Positions 33,420-45,999 of a DNA stretch of 64,000 nucleotides are shown here, one piece after another; positions within the stretch are counted from its first letter, which is position 1, and each line of letters opens with the position of its first letter. This DNA is from Oxytricha trifallax (taxonomy: Eukaryota; Ciliophora; Spirotrichea; Sporadotrichida; Oxytrichidae): contig ARYC01000743.1 of the NCBI GenBank assembly GCA_000711775.1, forward strand, positions 1-64,000, in the 5' to 3' direction. Both the position numbers and the translations under genes were made by a program. The notes below the pieces were generated by a model. That model was not told the DNA's origin, did not search any database, and was given only the letters and a program-made list of their open reading frames with translations.

Positions 33420-36400
33420 TTGATAATAATATATAATCATAAATTTAATTTTAACAATGTTTTATTTATATTTGATAAACTTTCATCAACTTTATTATTA
33501 AATGACTATTAATCTTATATTTATAATGTGTTTCTAAAATGAATAGATATAATAAATTCCATATTAGCCAAGCAACTCAAAAAGTAGTTGATATTGATAA
33601 AAGTGATACCTCAGAGTCATTATTTACAAGATTGCTGAGATGATGAATTGATATAAATCATTTTTCCCCCTTAAACTCTTTAAAAAATATATACTTAATA
33701 ATTGCAATTGTTTATCTTAATTGTTCTCAAGGATCATTCTAATCTTTCACTTGAATCACTGATCCCCAGTGTGTGCTTTATTAAATACTCTGTGCATCAA
33801 GTATAGAACTATCCCCTCTATCTTATCTGATAGCAGGTTTATGGTAGGAAAATGAATTTTAATACGAGTGCATCTGCCTCCACTGCTCAAAAGGAGAATA
33901 TATATTTAATTTACTAAATTTAAAATAAAAAAAAACAATCAACTAAAAAAGATTTTATAAACAATCAGATAAAGAATAGTAATAATTAAATGATTAATAA
34001 TATTTTCAAAAAATTAAAAATATATAATTATGGAAAATAAAAGAAGTAAATTTCAATAAACATTAACATACAAAGTATGAATGAAACTTAAATATAAATT
34101 TAATTATGTTAAAGAAACGTGATAGAGAAAAAACAATATTAAAAATAACTTTAATATATAGAAGGATAGTTATTGATTTGAATTTTTGTAAGATAAAAAT
34201 TAACTAACATTATGAAGGGACTATTTGAAGTAGGTCCCTCATCTTCAGAGGCAATAATCAATGGGACTCCGACATTTGCCTTGCTTTATTACCCTTAAAT
34301 TTCTTGTCACAATCGCTTTCTCTCATATAGTAAATGCGGTAGCTTGCTCAAGTTCGAAAAACTAAAAATATAATTATATCATTTACATGTAGTTATTTTA
34401 GGTTTTTTAAGCAATTTTTTAGGTAATATAAAAAAATATAAAAAAAATATAAAAAAAATATAAAAAAATAAGACCCTGATTATAGTGAAATTTGTTATTA
34501 ATATTTTTATATTTATAAAGAATTTAATCTATATTCTTATTTTTTAATTTCAATTTTGGGGCTAATATTGCTTTGTATTAGTGCATTTTTATTTATCATA
34601 GATTTTTATAATTATTATTATATGATCTTTATCTATAATATTTATCATTATATTCTAAACTTTCAAGTTATATCACTTAAATATTTGGCTTGGTTATACT
34701 GTTATATAATATAAAATATTTTTCAGTTGTAAAAGCGTCATTTGGGACAGAGCAGGTTGCTTATTCATTTATATAGTATTCACATAGGTTCTTTCTAAAA
34801 TTATCTATTTTTTAATATTTTTATTTTCTACCAATACACTTTTTCTGCGTGTGATAAATAATTATTTGATTAATCATTTAATATTCATTAGCGAGTCCCA
34901 CTTTTATTTTACTATTTATTACTGATAATATAGTGCCTAAGTCATGTAATTAATCAAATGCTGAGAATCCTCTATATAACACCTAATCTAATCCAGAAAT
35001 TCTATTCTATTAAGTCTACTATTCAGTTTCAATGGGCATAACATGCATAATAACTGCTGACAAGCCCCTCATGCTAAGACCTGATAATCCTATCCGTATT
35101 CTTATAATACATTATTGTGTCATTTAGATTATATAAATAATAAATAAGACTAAAATAAACTCAGGCTTGCAATTAGTTCACACTATTCAGTAGCTTTTTA
35201 GTTTAATAATTAGAAATCCAAAACGTTGGGCTTTACGCCCTTTGAATGACATTTATAAAATAATTATTTTGGTAAAGTATTTTTTTAGTTTTATCTTATG
35301 GTTGTTTTAATAATTAAGACACCAATTAGTTCATTCTCTCACTCTATCCCTTTTCTTATCTTTCTCCCTCTACTTTCTCATTTTTCCTATATCTAATAGG
35401 TTATAGTTCTTTATATTTTTGTTTGTTTGAACATTTTTCTTGATGATCTTTTTTCCTTGATATATTGAAGTTTAACCCATATATTTTTTATTCAGTTAAT
35501 CAAGAGAGTAAATTCACTCTTTTTATTTCTTAAGCTACTATAATAGTATCATTCTAAAATAAATCTATGACAGTGGATTTTATTATCGAGTATTATGTAT
35601 ATCTTTCATTCAGATAATATGAGAATATATATAATTCTATTTTAAAAAGTATGTTTTGATATCCTTTTAGTTACTTATCAGGGATTACCAATCAGAATTT
35701 GATCTTAGTGACCGCTTTGGCTTATTGGTTATTAAATCATTAACAATTTACTAATCAAAATTATTAGTCTAGTTTGTCTAGTTATCAAATATGTCCACTT
35801 TATTTAATTTATCGACTTTGATAACCCCTAATTTTATTTTAATTGAATTGCTATTTTTATTATTCCTCTACACCTCTTATCAGTGTAAAGTGTTGGAATA
35901 GTTGAAACTTTACTAAGTTTTTGCTCTGATGTTGGTTTTGTTATTTTTAAGTTTCATTACTGTTTTTTGTGTGACTCAATGATTATCTGTTAACTTATCT
36001 GAGTGAAATTTAGAAGATTACATCTTAGAGTTTTTCATTTGGTATTTTTTAAGGATTGTCTGGTTTCATGGTAAGCTGGAAATATCTTATGAAGTTAAAT
36101 ATAGTTTATTGTCTAGCTTAGATGTTTGTTCATCTTTCACTATAAATATAGTACTTGATATCTCTTCGGTAAGTTATTTTTATTTTTTGTTCAACTAAAG
36201 TTCAATAGCCATTGGCACTATGCCATAGCACATTAGCTTTGTCTTACTCTTTTGTAGTGTTTTATTCTTTTTTTGTTAGTTCGAATAATTCTATCTTTTA
36301 AGTAAACAGTGAGTGACACACCGGTCTATCTTTCTAGGCATTAAGGTATAGATATTAATTTTATATAGCAAAAACTTTCAATTGTTATTGAATTTATGAA

Positions 36401-36450
36401 ATTTATGAGATTTTATGATTCTCTTTTTCTTTACTTTTCTTAGTTAAGTA
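33420..36450. other. AT-rich stretch, no convincing gene
   Basis: Contains an A-rich near-tandem run at about 34425-34470. A minus-strand open frame at 35785-36069 (94 codons) is dominated by Gln, Asn and Lys as expected for translated AT-rich noise. Confidence 0.5.
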
Positions 36451-36458
36451 TTTTAATA

Positions 36459-36872
36459 TTGTAGGAATACATTCGAAATTGGGAAATTAATTTATATTAA
36501 ATTAATTATAAATGAAAATCTTGGCAGTTAAAGTTGGCTAATTTAAACGATTTTGGGCTCATTCGATAGAGAATTCAAAATTAGCTGGACTTTATTATTG
36601 ACGGTACTATTTATCACATCCCTGGAGCGAGATAACTCGACTTTAATTAAACACCTCTAAATTCATTAATTTATATTCTCACATTAAAGTCGAGTTATCT
36701 CGCTCCAGGGATGCGATAAAATAGTACCGCCAATAATAAAGTCCAGCTAATTTTGAATTCTCTATCGAATGAGCCAAAGATCGTTCAAAATGGACAACTT
36801 TAACTGCCAAGATTTTGATTTATAATTAATTTAATTTAAATTAATTTCCCAAATTCGAATATATTCCTACAA
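36459..36872. mobile_element. TA-flanked palindromic MITE, copy B (414 bp)
   Basis: Starts TTGTAGGAATACATTCGAAA and ends ..ATATTCCTACAA with TA on both sides (36457-36458 and 36873-36874). The arms form a long hairpin around a short loop near 36655. Central arm sequences (GAGCGAGATAACTCGACTTT) correspond to those of copy A. Confidence 0.9.
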
Positions 36873-37512
36873 TAGCTACTTCCCCTTATTTATTTGCATT
36901 AAGTATCCCATTATTCTAAGGGTGAATTTAAGTTTGCTATTTTAAGTTTTCTTTTACTATAGATCAAAATAAAGAGATTTGTCTAAGTATTCTATATCTG
37001 ATGGTAAATTTAGTTAATGATGATTATTTCATTTTACTTCTATCATCAATTACAGTTTTATATTATTTTATTTATAATAATTTTTATTTTTTTATCAGTC
37101 ATCGTTATTTTCATTTGCTCTAATTTAAAAAGCATTTTAAAATAATTTTATGTAATTTTTCTTAAACTTTTTTTTTCAAATCTTAAAATGATATTCTTTA
37201 ATTGCTCATTATAGATATGACATAGAAGTTTACGCTTTTCAATTAGTAAATTAATTTAATTTTTTTATATTTTCTAAAATATTAATAAAATCACTTAAAA
37301 TCAATGAATAAATTAGTTCTCTTTGCTTAAAAATGTTAAAATTCAATGCGATTTAATTTTTTATGGTTGGTAGCTGATAAAATTTCAAGTTTTTATTATT
37401 AAAATTTTTTATTAACTTAGCAACCCTAATTATATATTAGACATTAAATACAGCTTAAATCCCTTTTTTAGCTCCATAAATTCTCTTAAATAATACATAA
37501 CTATTTCTATTA

Positions 37513-37928
37513 TTGTAGGAATACATTCGATTTGAGAAAATGAATTTAAATTAAATTAATTAAATATTAAAATCATGGCAGTTATCAAATCCAAACTGAA
37601 TCAAAATTCAAGTCTAAATGGATTCTACGGTAGATCCCGCAATTTAAGCTGGACTTTACTATTGGCAATATTACTTAATCATCCCAGGAAGCGAGATATT
37701 TTGGTTTTGAGCTAACTCCCAAAAATAGTATAATAGGTTTTTATCGCTTGGGTGATGAGATAAATTCATTATAACGATAACAACCACCATCTCATTTTTA
37801 ATTCGCTATTCAGAGAGTATAATATTGTCATGGTTTGGAGACATTTTCCAAAAATATAACTGAAGGTAATTAATAATTAATTAATTTTAATTTTATTTCA
37901 TTTACCCAAATCGAATGTATTCCTACAA
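37513..37928. mobile_element. TA-flanked palindromic MITE, copy C (416 bp)
   Basis: Starts TTGTAGGAATACATTCGATT and ends ..ATGTATTCCTACAA, flanked by TA. The terminal ~60 bp are well conserved with copies A and B; the centre is more diverged. It lies only 640 bp from copy B in the same orientation-free hairpin form. Confidence 0.88.
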
Positions 37929-38316
37929 TAATAAAGGGGAGAAGTTTAAAATTCTTCTCCTCATCTCCCCTCATTTAAAAATATTCTCTCCTCCTTTTAT
38001 TTTTCCTTATAATTAAGTTTAAATATTATTAGGCTGCTCCATTTTTTATCTTATAATTTATTTTTAAATTTCAAAGTTCTTAATTACATTCAACTGTTAT
38101 TAAATACAAATTCGGAGACACAATTGACTTAACTATCTATAATATAACCACTATAGAGCTTCTTTTTCAAAAGTGAGATTAAACTTGCAATACTTGTATT
38201 ATGTGCTTTTCATTATAATGTAAAGTAAAAATATCCAAAAATTAATAATTATAATTATTGACCAGTCATTTGAGGCTAAAGGACATCCTAACTGTCAATT
38301 TAAAAATACCAAAGTC

Positions 38317-38486
38317 TCAGGACATGCCTTTTTCACTTGGCGGTTCCTGCTCTCTTGTTATTTTTTGTCTTAAATCTTCTTCCTTCCTCCTCATCTTTGA
38401 TTTCATTTTTTTAAGAAGTTTTTTCTCTTTTTCATTCCGAAATCATAGTCATAAGGTGTTATTTGCAGCGTATCACTATCAATCAT
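38317..38486 (-). pseudogene. Short charged coding fragment, unrecognised
   Basis: Reading leftward from ATG at 38484-38486: MIDSDTLQITPYDYDFGMKK, then across an A-run MRRKEEDLRQKITREQEPPS and EKGMS before TGA at 38317. High Lys/Glu/Arg content, one frame change at a seven-A run. The plus-strand ORF on the same bases (Phe/Ser/Leu-rich) is its shadow. Confidence 0.35.
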
Positions 38487-38499
38487 AGAAGGCAAATTA

Positions 38500-39335
38500 C
38501 TTGTCAATATACTTTACTTAAAATTTAGAAATCTATTTCCCTTCTTTAGATTAGGTTTTCTTGATTTAAATAGCTGAATTAAATCAATTATGATAAAATT
38601 TGCATGCTACTGGAAGCATTAAAAAAGATTTGAAATCTTTGATATTCATGTTGGTCACAAAATAACTCTTATTCTGAAATTCTTTATTATTTTAAAGTAT
38701 ACTTACCTAATAATTGCCTTAACTTAATTCTTTTCTGCTTGTAATGAAAAATTTCTAAAAATTCATGGCGTATGATAAAAACAATATCAAGAATGATATT
38801 TTTTTCGAATAATTTTGAATAAATAAAATATATACTGTTAATATTAACATTGTTATAGCTAGAGCATATATGATTAAAAGCAAGTAGATTGCAAGCTTAT
38901 CCAGATTTAAATGAATATAAGACTTTTATATTTTAATCATAACAAAAAAGCTCTTAATATTCTTATATATACTATTAATAAATGTAAATTTCATTAAATC
39001 ACAGATTTATTGTAAATCACTCTAAATGCTACAAATTGACTTAAATATAGATGCTTCATTATAAGAATTCGTTATTCTAACTTTAGAACACGTTATTAGC
39101 AAACCAAAAATTAATTCTGATAAATATTATAAAACCCCAAGAGTAATTTTTTGAATTAAGTTGAATTTTAAATTAAATAAATTACTATATTTTATTATTA
39201 TAAGTTTTTTGGTTGCTTTATGATTAATCAAATAAGTACTTATATATATATATATATAGGGCCCTAATCTAAAAATTAAAAGCAACCAACTTTTAATGAT
39301 AGCTCTAATTAAATTTTATTCTCATTTTTATACCC
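38500..39335. other. AT-rich stretch, no gene seen
   Basis: No supported frame. A short TA repeat at about 39240-39258 lies just before the GC-rich island. Confidence 0.5.
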
Positions 39336-39372
39336 TTAATAATTATTATCAATATCTCTGCCAAATTTAAAG

Positions 39373-41075
39373 ATGCTGAGCCCTGAGAATCAATTATCTC
39401 ACAGGATCATACCTTTCCTCTCGTCCTCATCAGTTAAACTCGATCCCCACCTGCTGCCGCCAACTCTCCGCGCCTAACTCGTGCCCTCATATATCCTGAC
39501 GAAGCCATCTTCTGGACGCGACTCAGGTGCTTGCTGGACAACCTATCCTTTGTCCTCAGATCATACTAGGAGATTGACGAAATGGTTTAAACCATCTTTG
39601 GAAGGAATGCAACCACTCACTACCAGGAGATGGTAGATCACAGTATTCAGCTCCACCTATCAGTCCGCAAGCTGGACTTTCATAAAGACATAACCTACTT
39701 GAAGGAGATGAAGGGAGACTTGACTGGAGAAGCAACCGTGTGAGTAACGATGGGAAGACACAACGATGGAGACGCGCCCAAGGTCAGAGGTGGGGCCCTC
39801 CCTAATAGATACTTGACAAAACCCCAACCGCCATTGAGGATTTCACGATGGACCAGACAATGAGGCATTCAAACATTGAAGATCAGGAGAGGACGCCCTC
39901 AGTGGATGCAGGTTGAGAATGTGCCGATTCCTAGCCTGACTCCTCATCAGTGGGCTGCCTGTCTTTAGAATTACATCAGTAGCTGAACGAATAACTTAAA
40001 AAAATAAAACAACCTAAAAAATAACTAATATATTCCATACGGTCACACAACTAATAACATAGTGACCCAGAAACAATTAAGAAACCAAGCAAAAGGCCAG
40101 CTGATAAAGACCTCCAGGAGATGTACATTAGAGCTCCCCACGGCCAGTGACGCCGACACCCTCACGGATTTCTTCAAGTGCTATTAGGAAATCGTTTAGA
40201 AAATTCTTTTAAGCTAGAGAAGGAAAAATGATAGCCACTCAGGAAGAAGGACGCTCTAGTCACCCCTGATGACTATAATTTCTAACACCTAATGTCGACA
40301 TGAGCTGGCTCATCGACGCCTTCACCTATTCCTTGGTCGCCCTCGCTACCTGATCCTCTAAGAGGTCTGATTAGGGGTTAGTTTATTTACAAATTACCTT
40401 TGGGGATCATCATTTAATTAATTAAATATATATATTTATATCTTTGATTATAGGGAAAAAGTAAATCGAACGCAACTCCGCCAGAGCGTGTGCTTTGTGC
40501 CCCGAAACCCAAATTACTCCTAGTTTTGAAAGGGATATCGAATGACCTTAAGTTCTCCACACTAGCTCAATATTCGCTGAAAAACTCGAAGGCAAAAAGG
40601 TCTGGGAGATTTTGTAAGTTTTAAAAATTTGATCGTTTAATAGCTTAAATCAAGGGTTTAGTTATAGTTTAAATAGCTGCCCTATTTTAATTAATTAAGA
40701 TTAAAACTTTAAAAATTAAATTCGATTATAGAAAATGGAGTGCTCCCACTGCACCAGACACTAGCAGAAAGTCCCACGCCAGAATCGCCAAGATCGTCTC
40801 TTACTTTGATAAGGTCAGGACCAGGCAGTACATCCCTCCCTTCGACAGCATTTTGGACGAGGTCGAGGCCGCCCCTGAGGGTCGCGAGGAGGCAGAGGTG
40901 GCATGGCATTGGTTCATCAGTGTATCTCCCACATTCAAGTAAATGCTCCTGTAGAGATCCCTAAGTCACAGCTCCATAAGGGAGGTTTGGCCACTTGCCA
41001 CCATTCACGAAAGAGATACATCTTCCTGATTAGGGAAGGGACGGACAGCTTCTTGAAACTGGGATGGTTCTTTTG
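39373..41075 (+). pseudogene. GC-rich coding patch, unrecognised protein(s), broken frames
   Basis: Much the most GC-rich part of the window, with C/G-ending codons. Best frame pieces: from ATG 39373 MLSPENQLSHRIIPFLSSSS; then in another frame PDEAIFWTRLRCLLDNLSFV, NATTHYQEMVDHSIQLHLSV and RKLDFHKDITYLKEMKGDLT (to about 39740); at 40133-40365 LPTASDADTLTDFFKCYQEI and RRLHLFLGRPRYLIL; at 40455-40618 IERNSARACALCPETQITPS, one TGA, PQVLHTSSIFAEKLEGKKVW; then, after a possible ~110-bp intron or IES, SHARIAKIVSYFDKVRTRQY, IPPFDSILDEVEAAPEGREE and AEVAWHWFISVSPTFKQMLL to about 41030. Segments are separated by AT-rich gaps (40000-40080, 40380-40450, 40620-40730), as expected for MDSs with IESs. No family recognised. 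Confidence 0.5.
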
Positions 41076-41094
41076 AATTACCAAATATATCATT

Positions 41095-43460
41095 AAGTTT
41101 AACTTTCCACCCACTTTTGTATTTCTCCTAATGGGGTTTCATTTTTTCAGTATTTAAGTTTATTAAAAGTTCAGATATTAATTTTATCATTCTCACAATT
41201 GCTTATAAAATTACTCTTGGGTTTTAGCTAATCTAGATTTAATGAAGTATCACTAGGCCATAGTAACTAGACTTATTAATCAAAATATCTATAACATAAT
41301 TTAAGTAAATATTCTTTATTTGTTAAAAAGTATCTTAACTAGTTCATTATTTTGATTATCCATCATTAAACATAACTCTTAAGTATAATAATAATACACT
41401 GCATAAAATTCACATAAAAGCAACTTTAATGATTTATCAATTTATATTATTAATTCTAATTATTATAAATATACAGTCCATCTCCTTCGAGTGATGGATG
41501 ATATCTCATTATTTAAACTCAATATACAGATAGGTTTCTATCTTATAATTTACCATTTATACAATTATTTACTCACTATTGTAAAGTTTTACCATCAATT
41601 ATTATTATAGGTGATGGCCATAAGAAATTAAGTGTTCTTAATATGCATCATAATTGTAATTGCACTCGAAATGTCTTTAGGCCATTATTGAGCTTTGGTC
41701 TATTGTTAAAGCTCATATTAAAATGCTAATTTCACTACTGTGGAATCTGTATTGAGGCTGTGCTCTACAGAATGACTACACTTCTTAGATTTCTCAAGCT
41801 TAGTCTATTAATAGTATTTATAAAATAGTAGAAGTAATAGTTGGATTTTACTTTAATAATTAATCGGAATTGCGAAGATTATGTTTATTAGTAAGCAATA
41901 ATTTTATTTAATTTAAATATTTTGATAAGTTATCATATTGCAAGGATTTTTTCTATATATAGAAATGGTGCTGTCACAAGAGTCTTTTGAATATGCTTTT
42001 TTCTTTTTATGTGGACTAGATTAATTCTTAGTCGCTGTAATTTTTTCTTTTTAAAATTATTGTTAGGTGTCTAATTCTATATTTTAGACATTATTCTCAT
42101 CTAAGTAGTAATTTTCTAAGAATTAACTATTTCTGCCAAATCTGATTCCTTAGTTGATTTAAAAAGATGTGACTAGAGTTAATTATTGTTTGGTTCTGCA
42201 GTGGATTTGAAGAAGTCATTGATATTTTATGAATTTATGGTTTCTTTACACTTGTCTTGCTAGTTAACTGGTTAATTTGATCTATACTTAAATTGAATGG
42301 TCAGGCATTTTTTACTTGTTCTACAGCTGTTAGAGCTCCAAGATGGGAGTATTGATTTATCGGTAGTTTTCTCTGATTTTTGAATAGACATTTTAGAGTT
42401 AAAGTTGGAGTATAAAAATTTATAAAGTCGATTATTTTATACTATCATCTGTAATTTTTAGAGTAGCTAGATGTTTGTTAAATATAATAGTTTTCTAGTT
42501 CACTATAAATTTTGTTTTTGTTTTTCAGTGAGTATATTCATTTTATGTTTGATATCTTTAATTAATAAATGAGTAATATTTAATTTAAATCTACCTTAAA
42601 TCAATTGGTTTATATATTTATATTCTAATGGTATTAAATTATAAGAATAAGTATAATATGTAATTCGAATTGATGTAATTATATTTACTATTCTTTTTTA
42701 GCTGCAATACAATTTATCATTCCCTGATTATAAAATTATTATATGCCTGCTCAAATTTTCTGCTTACTGCTTAAATATCTAAGAATTAAACTGTGATTAA
42801 GTAGATTAAATTAATATACTATAAAATATTATAAAGCATTTCGGATGTAATCATAACTGCTGATCAGAATAACAAAATTGATGAGTTTAATCATTTGAAA
42901 CTATACGCTGTCCTCTAACCAGTCACGATTGATGTTAGAAAACCTCAAAATTATTCTCATGAAGTTTTTGGTTTGCAGATGTGTAGTAATTATATAAATA
43001 TACATATATATTAAAGTTAGAATCAGAAAAATTGGAAGCAAGTTAAAATTATAATTACTAATCTATATAAATAGTTTTTACATTCAAACTAATGCTAAAT
43101 AATATAGATATAAACAATAATTATAATCTACTTTAATATAAGAAATATTTTTCCTGAAAAAAGAAAGTTTGCTTTAAAAAATATAGATATTTAAAATTTT
43201 ATTTTTGAGGCTTTTACAAATTGAAGATATTTCTCAAATAATGCTATTAAATAGAGTGTTCAAAGCTGCGTGACTTTAGTTCAATAAAAATCATTCATTT
43301 TTAAAGCCATAAAGATTTAGCATATTTTCAGATTATAAAAGCCTATTGAATAGAACTTGACACACATCTTACTTTTTAATATCATTAGCAGTTTTTATAT
43401 ACCTAAATATTTAGAGTAATGATTTAATAGTTAAAAATAGATTATATTTAATAATTTTTA
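41095..43460. other. AT-rich stretch, one doubtful minus-strand ORF
   Basis: Mostly AT-rich. A minus-strand frame from ATG 42391 to TGA 41933 (152 codons, MSIQKSEKTTDKSILPSWSS, DFFKSTAEPNNN, ending in a Lys-rich stretch) has a somewhat protein-like Ser/Thr-rich start, but chance cannot be excluded at this composition. Confidence 0.4.
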
Positions 43461-43474
43461 TATTTTAATAATTT

Positions 43475-43555
43475 ATATATATATATATATATATAGATAT
43501 TATCATATATAGATTATATATAATATATATATATATATTAATGATAATATCTATA
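43475..43555. repeat. TA microsatellite inside an imperfect inverted repeat
   Basis: TAGATATTATCATATATAGA at about 43493 is mirrored by ATGATAATATCTATAC near 43541, with TA runs on both sides. It can form a hairpin. It immediately precedes the shared 20-bp word at 43560. Confidence 0.7.
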
Positions 43556-43559
43556 CTAT

Positions 43560-43579
43560 ATTATATTCACGATTTTTTT
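43560..43579 (+). repeat. 20-bp word shared with 22860-22879
   Basis: ATTATATTCACGATTTTTTT, identical to 22860-22879. Confidence 0.6.
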
Positions 43580-43636
43580 GAAATAAAGTGAATTGTATTA
43601 AAAAATAAATTAAGAATATAAGAATATGAAAACATG

Positions 43637-43833
43637 TCTGATCAGAAGGTGCAGTGTCATTCATTTAAAATGTAAGTTACAAAAAACATATCTAAAAAAT
43701 TAATTTTACAGGGGTGGCACCAAGATCGATTGAGAAGTACATGCGAGCAAGAGTCAACTGAAGACTAAGAAAAACACAAGAAAAATTACACTCACGCTGA
43801 TGGAGCTAAGTATGTAGGAGAATGGAAAAATGA
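43637..43833 (+). CDS. MORN-repeat protein fragment (single coding segment)
   Basis: ATG at 43637 (MSDQKVQCHSFKM), a candidate ~40-bp intron (GTAAGTTAC..TTTTACAG), then a frame ending in HADGAKYVGEWKNDN, which matches the first half of a MORN motif (Y-x-G-E-W-K-N/D). MORN repeats bind membranes and phospholipids and occur in arrays, so one half-motif followed at once by AT-rich DNA means this is an isolated first segment (MDS or duplicate) of a longer gene. The frame before and after the intron does not join cleanly. Confidence 0.5.
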
Positions 43834-43839
43834 TAACGC

Positions 43840-44980
43840 TTTTTTTAATATTTCCATTTTTTATTATTACATTTAATATTGCTATTATTATTTATAAATT
43901 TGAATTTAAATTTCAACTTATTTCAAAAAATCTTGAATATCTAGATTAATTTTTTGAAGCCATGTGCTTTATAAAATATATAACAATCTAGACCTGTTTT
44001 TACTAAAGTTGATATTCTTTTGTTTAAATAACAATCTTCTCTTGTCTGTTTCATCTGTTAATAGGGGCATCATTGGCAATAGGAAGGCACAGGCTGTATC
44101 TCTAAGCCATTTTGTTCACACTTTCTTGAGATTTTTTGAATTATCTAGGTGATTTTTTATCCCATCTTAGCGAGACAACAGAAGCTAATCTAACTTTAAT
44201 ATACTTTTCATTCATAATAAAGGCTGGTATGGTTATTAAATAATTTGCAAATGTTTTAAAAACATTACTGCAAACAGTTTTATAATAGTTTATAACATAT
44301 TTTATTAGATTAAGTTTTTCAAATGAATTTTTATTAGTTTTTATATCTGTTTTTGAAGTTGATATTAAACTTAAAGCATTAATAAATGGTGAAGGCGCAG
44401 CTTTTTCTATTATCCAATTATATGCGTAATATAATATTGCAAAGAAGTTATTTCTTCGTCAAATAAATTTATCGATAATATTATAATAATCGGCTAGACT
44501 TCATAGTAAGAAGGGGGAATCCTAAGTGAGACTATGAGTAACCTGCAATATGTAGTATTTCTCCAATTGACTATAAAAATTTAAACATACCAAGCAATTT
44601 AGATAGAGATTATTTACTAATATTTATTAATAAAGGCATGCAATTCAATTATTAAATTCTAGAAATTATTAACATTGTTGCTATGAATTTTATACTTAAA
44701 ATATTCTAGTAAATTTTCTATCTTTCTGAAGATAAAATTAAATTTTGTTGCTTTACTTGGGTTCGCCCTGAATCCATTAATGTTTAGTTATTAAAACATT
44801 ATTTTTTATTTAATTTTAAAGGAAATGGTAAAGTTTTTGTCAAAATTATTTTCTTGTTTTAGTTCTAATCTAGCTAGACTTAGTTTGCTCTTTTTATAAA
44901 CTTATTTCGTGTATAATTGAAGAATATACCTTGTAGTATTATCATTTTAAGACTAACAACCAAAACCAGATTCTACCTAT
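43840..44980. other. AT-rich stretch, no gene seen
   Basis: Includes a 62-codon plus ORF at 43964-44152 that looks like AT-rich noise with a slightly richer end. Nothing else supported. Confidence 0.45.
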
Positions 44981-44981
44981 C

Positions 44982-45975
44982 ATGTCTTAAATCCCATAGT
45001 TATATTAATTTGGTAGTCAAAGGCCTATATCTAAAGCCATTAATCAGAATAATCTAAATAAAAACTCCTTTTTCAGAGATCTTTCAGTTTAAAATATCGT
45101 CATTTTCTTTTTGGAATAAGTATCAAACTGTGACTTGTATGAGTAGCAAGTGTTACAATGCCAATATGCCGATCTGAAGTATTGATAACATTTTAAAGTC
45201 ATTCCTGATCAATGACCATAAATAATAAAAGAAAGTTAAATCAACTTTATTAAAATTCTAAATAATATATTTAAATTGATTAAACTAAGCGGCTGATGCA
45301 TTTTAGAAATTTATACCAGATTATTATTATAGTATATTATCTGTACACAATTAACACCTTGATTAAACAATGTTAGAGTCATTTGAATCAGCTCTGATAC
45401 TAACGAATAAATATTTAAACTTCAATATACCACAAAGCAGCTTATTTATGTTTTCTTGCAGTTTAGCAACTTCGACACTGACAAGAACTAACTCTTAGCA
45501 GCTTTTAGCTAGAAAATTTGACTTCAAGGGAGAAATCATCCAATACTACAACACTACTGCTAAGACGAAAGGCAATAAAGCAATATTAATCATTCTTATA
45601 CAAATTTTAGATAAAAAACAAAACAATCAAAGCAATTAATTGTAAGATTGATAAAATAGTTAGCGCAGTCACCTAAATATCTTACTAAAAGCTAGGTTTT
45701 ATAAGAAAAAACTTCTACAACTCACAACTACCACCTTCAAGCCTTATCTATTTCAATACACTATAAAATATTATATTTTTGCACACTAAAGCTAATTATT
45801 TTAATTTCTTAAGACTTTGATAATCGATAATGAAGTCATAATATCAAAGACAAGAAAGAAATAAAACCGAAGCGAAAAGAGAAGAGATAAAAAACTAAGA
45901 TAAGGAAGAAACCCGCAGAAAAGAAGACTAAAAAGAAGTAATAGGAGATTCTGATTAAAATTATCATATAATTGC
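44982..45975 (+). CDS. Small gene in three coding blocks, possible NTF2-like fold (weak)
   Basis: Block 1 (44982-45180): MSQIPQLYQFGSQRPISKAI, NSFFRDLSVQNIVIFFLEQV, CDLYEQQVLQCQYADLKY. Block 2 (45455-45585): FSNFDTDKNQLLAAF, then with a frame change KFDFKGEIIQYYNTTAKTKG. Block 3 (45824-45975): SQYQRQERNKTEAKREEIKN, EETRRKEDQKEVIGDSDQNY and HIIAGL-TGA. Blocks are separated by AT-rich DNA of about 270 and 240 bp, consistent with IESs. F-D-T-D-K/R-x2-L followed by a helix and YY resembles NTF2-like proteins (for example nuclear transport factors), but this is a guess. The charged Lys/Glu block 3 looks helical. Confidence 0.5.
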
Positions 45976-45999
45976 AGGACTATGAGTCAGGGATATAAG

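Noticed and set aside
35785..36069. 94-codon minus-strand ORF
   Set aside because: Dominated by Gln, Asn and Lys from AT-rich sequence with one stop codon; length within chance expectation.
40709..40964. Minus and alternate plus ORFs in the GC-rich patch
   Set aside because: High GC leaves several frames open; the frame with AKIVSYFDKVRTRQYIPPF has the most protein-like composition.
41933..42391. 152-codon minus-strand ORF as a gene
   Set aside because: Partly protein-like, but no motif and the Lys/Asn/Gln-rich remainder fits chance; mentioned only in the stretch description.
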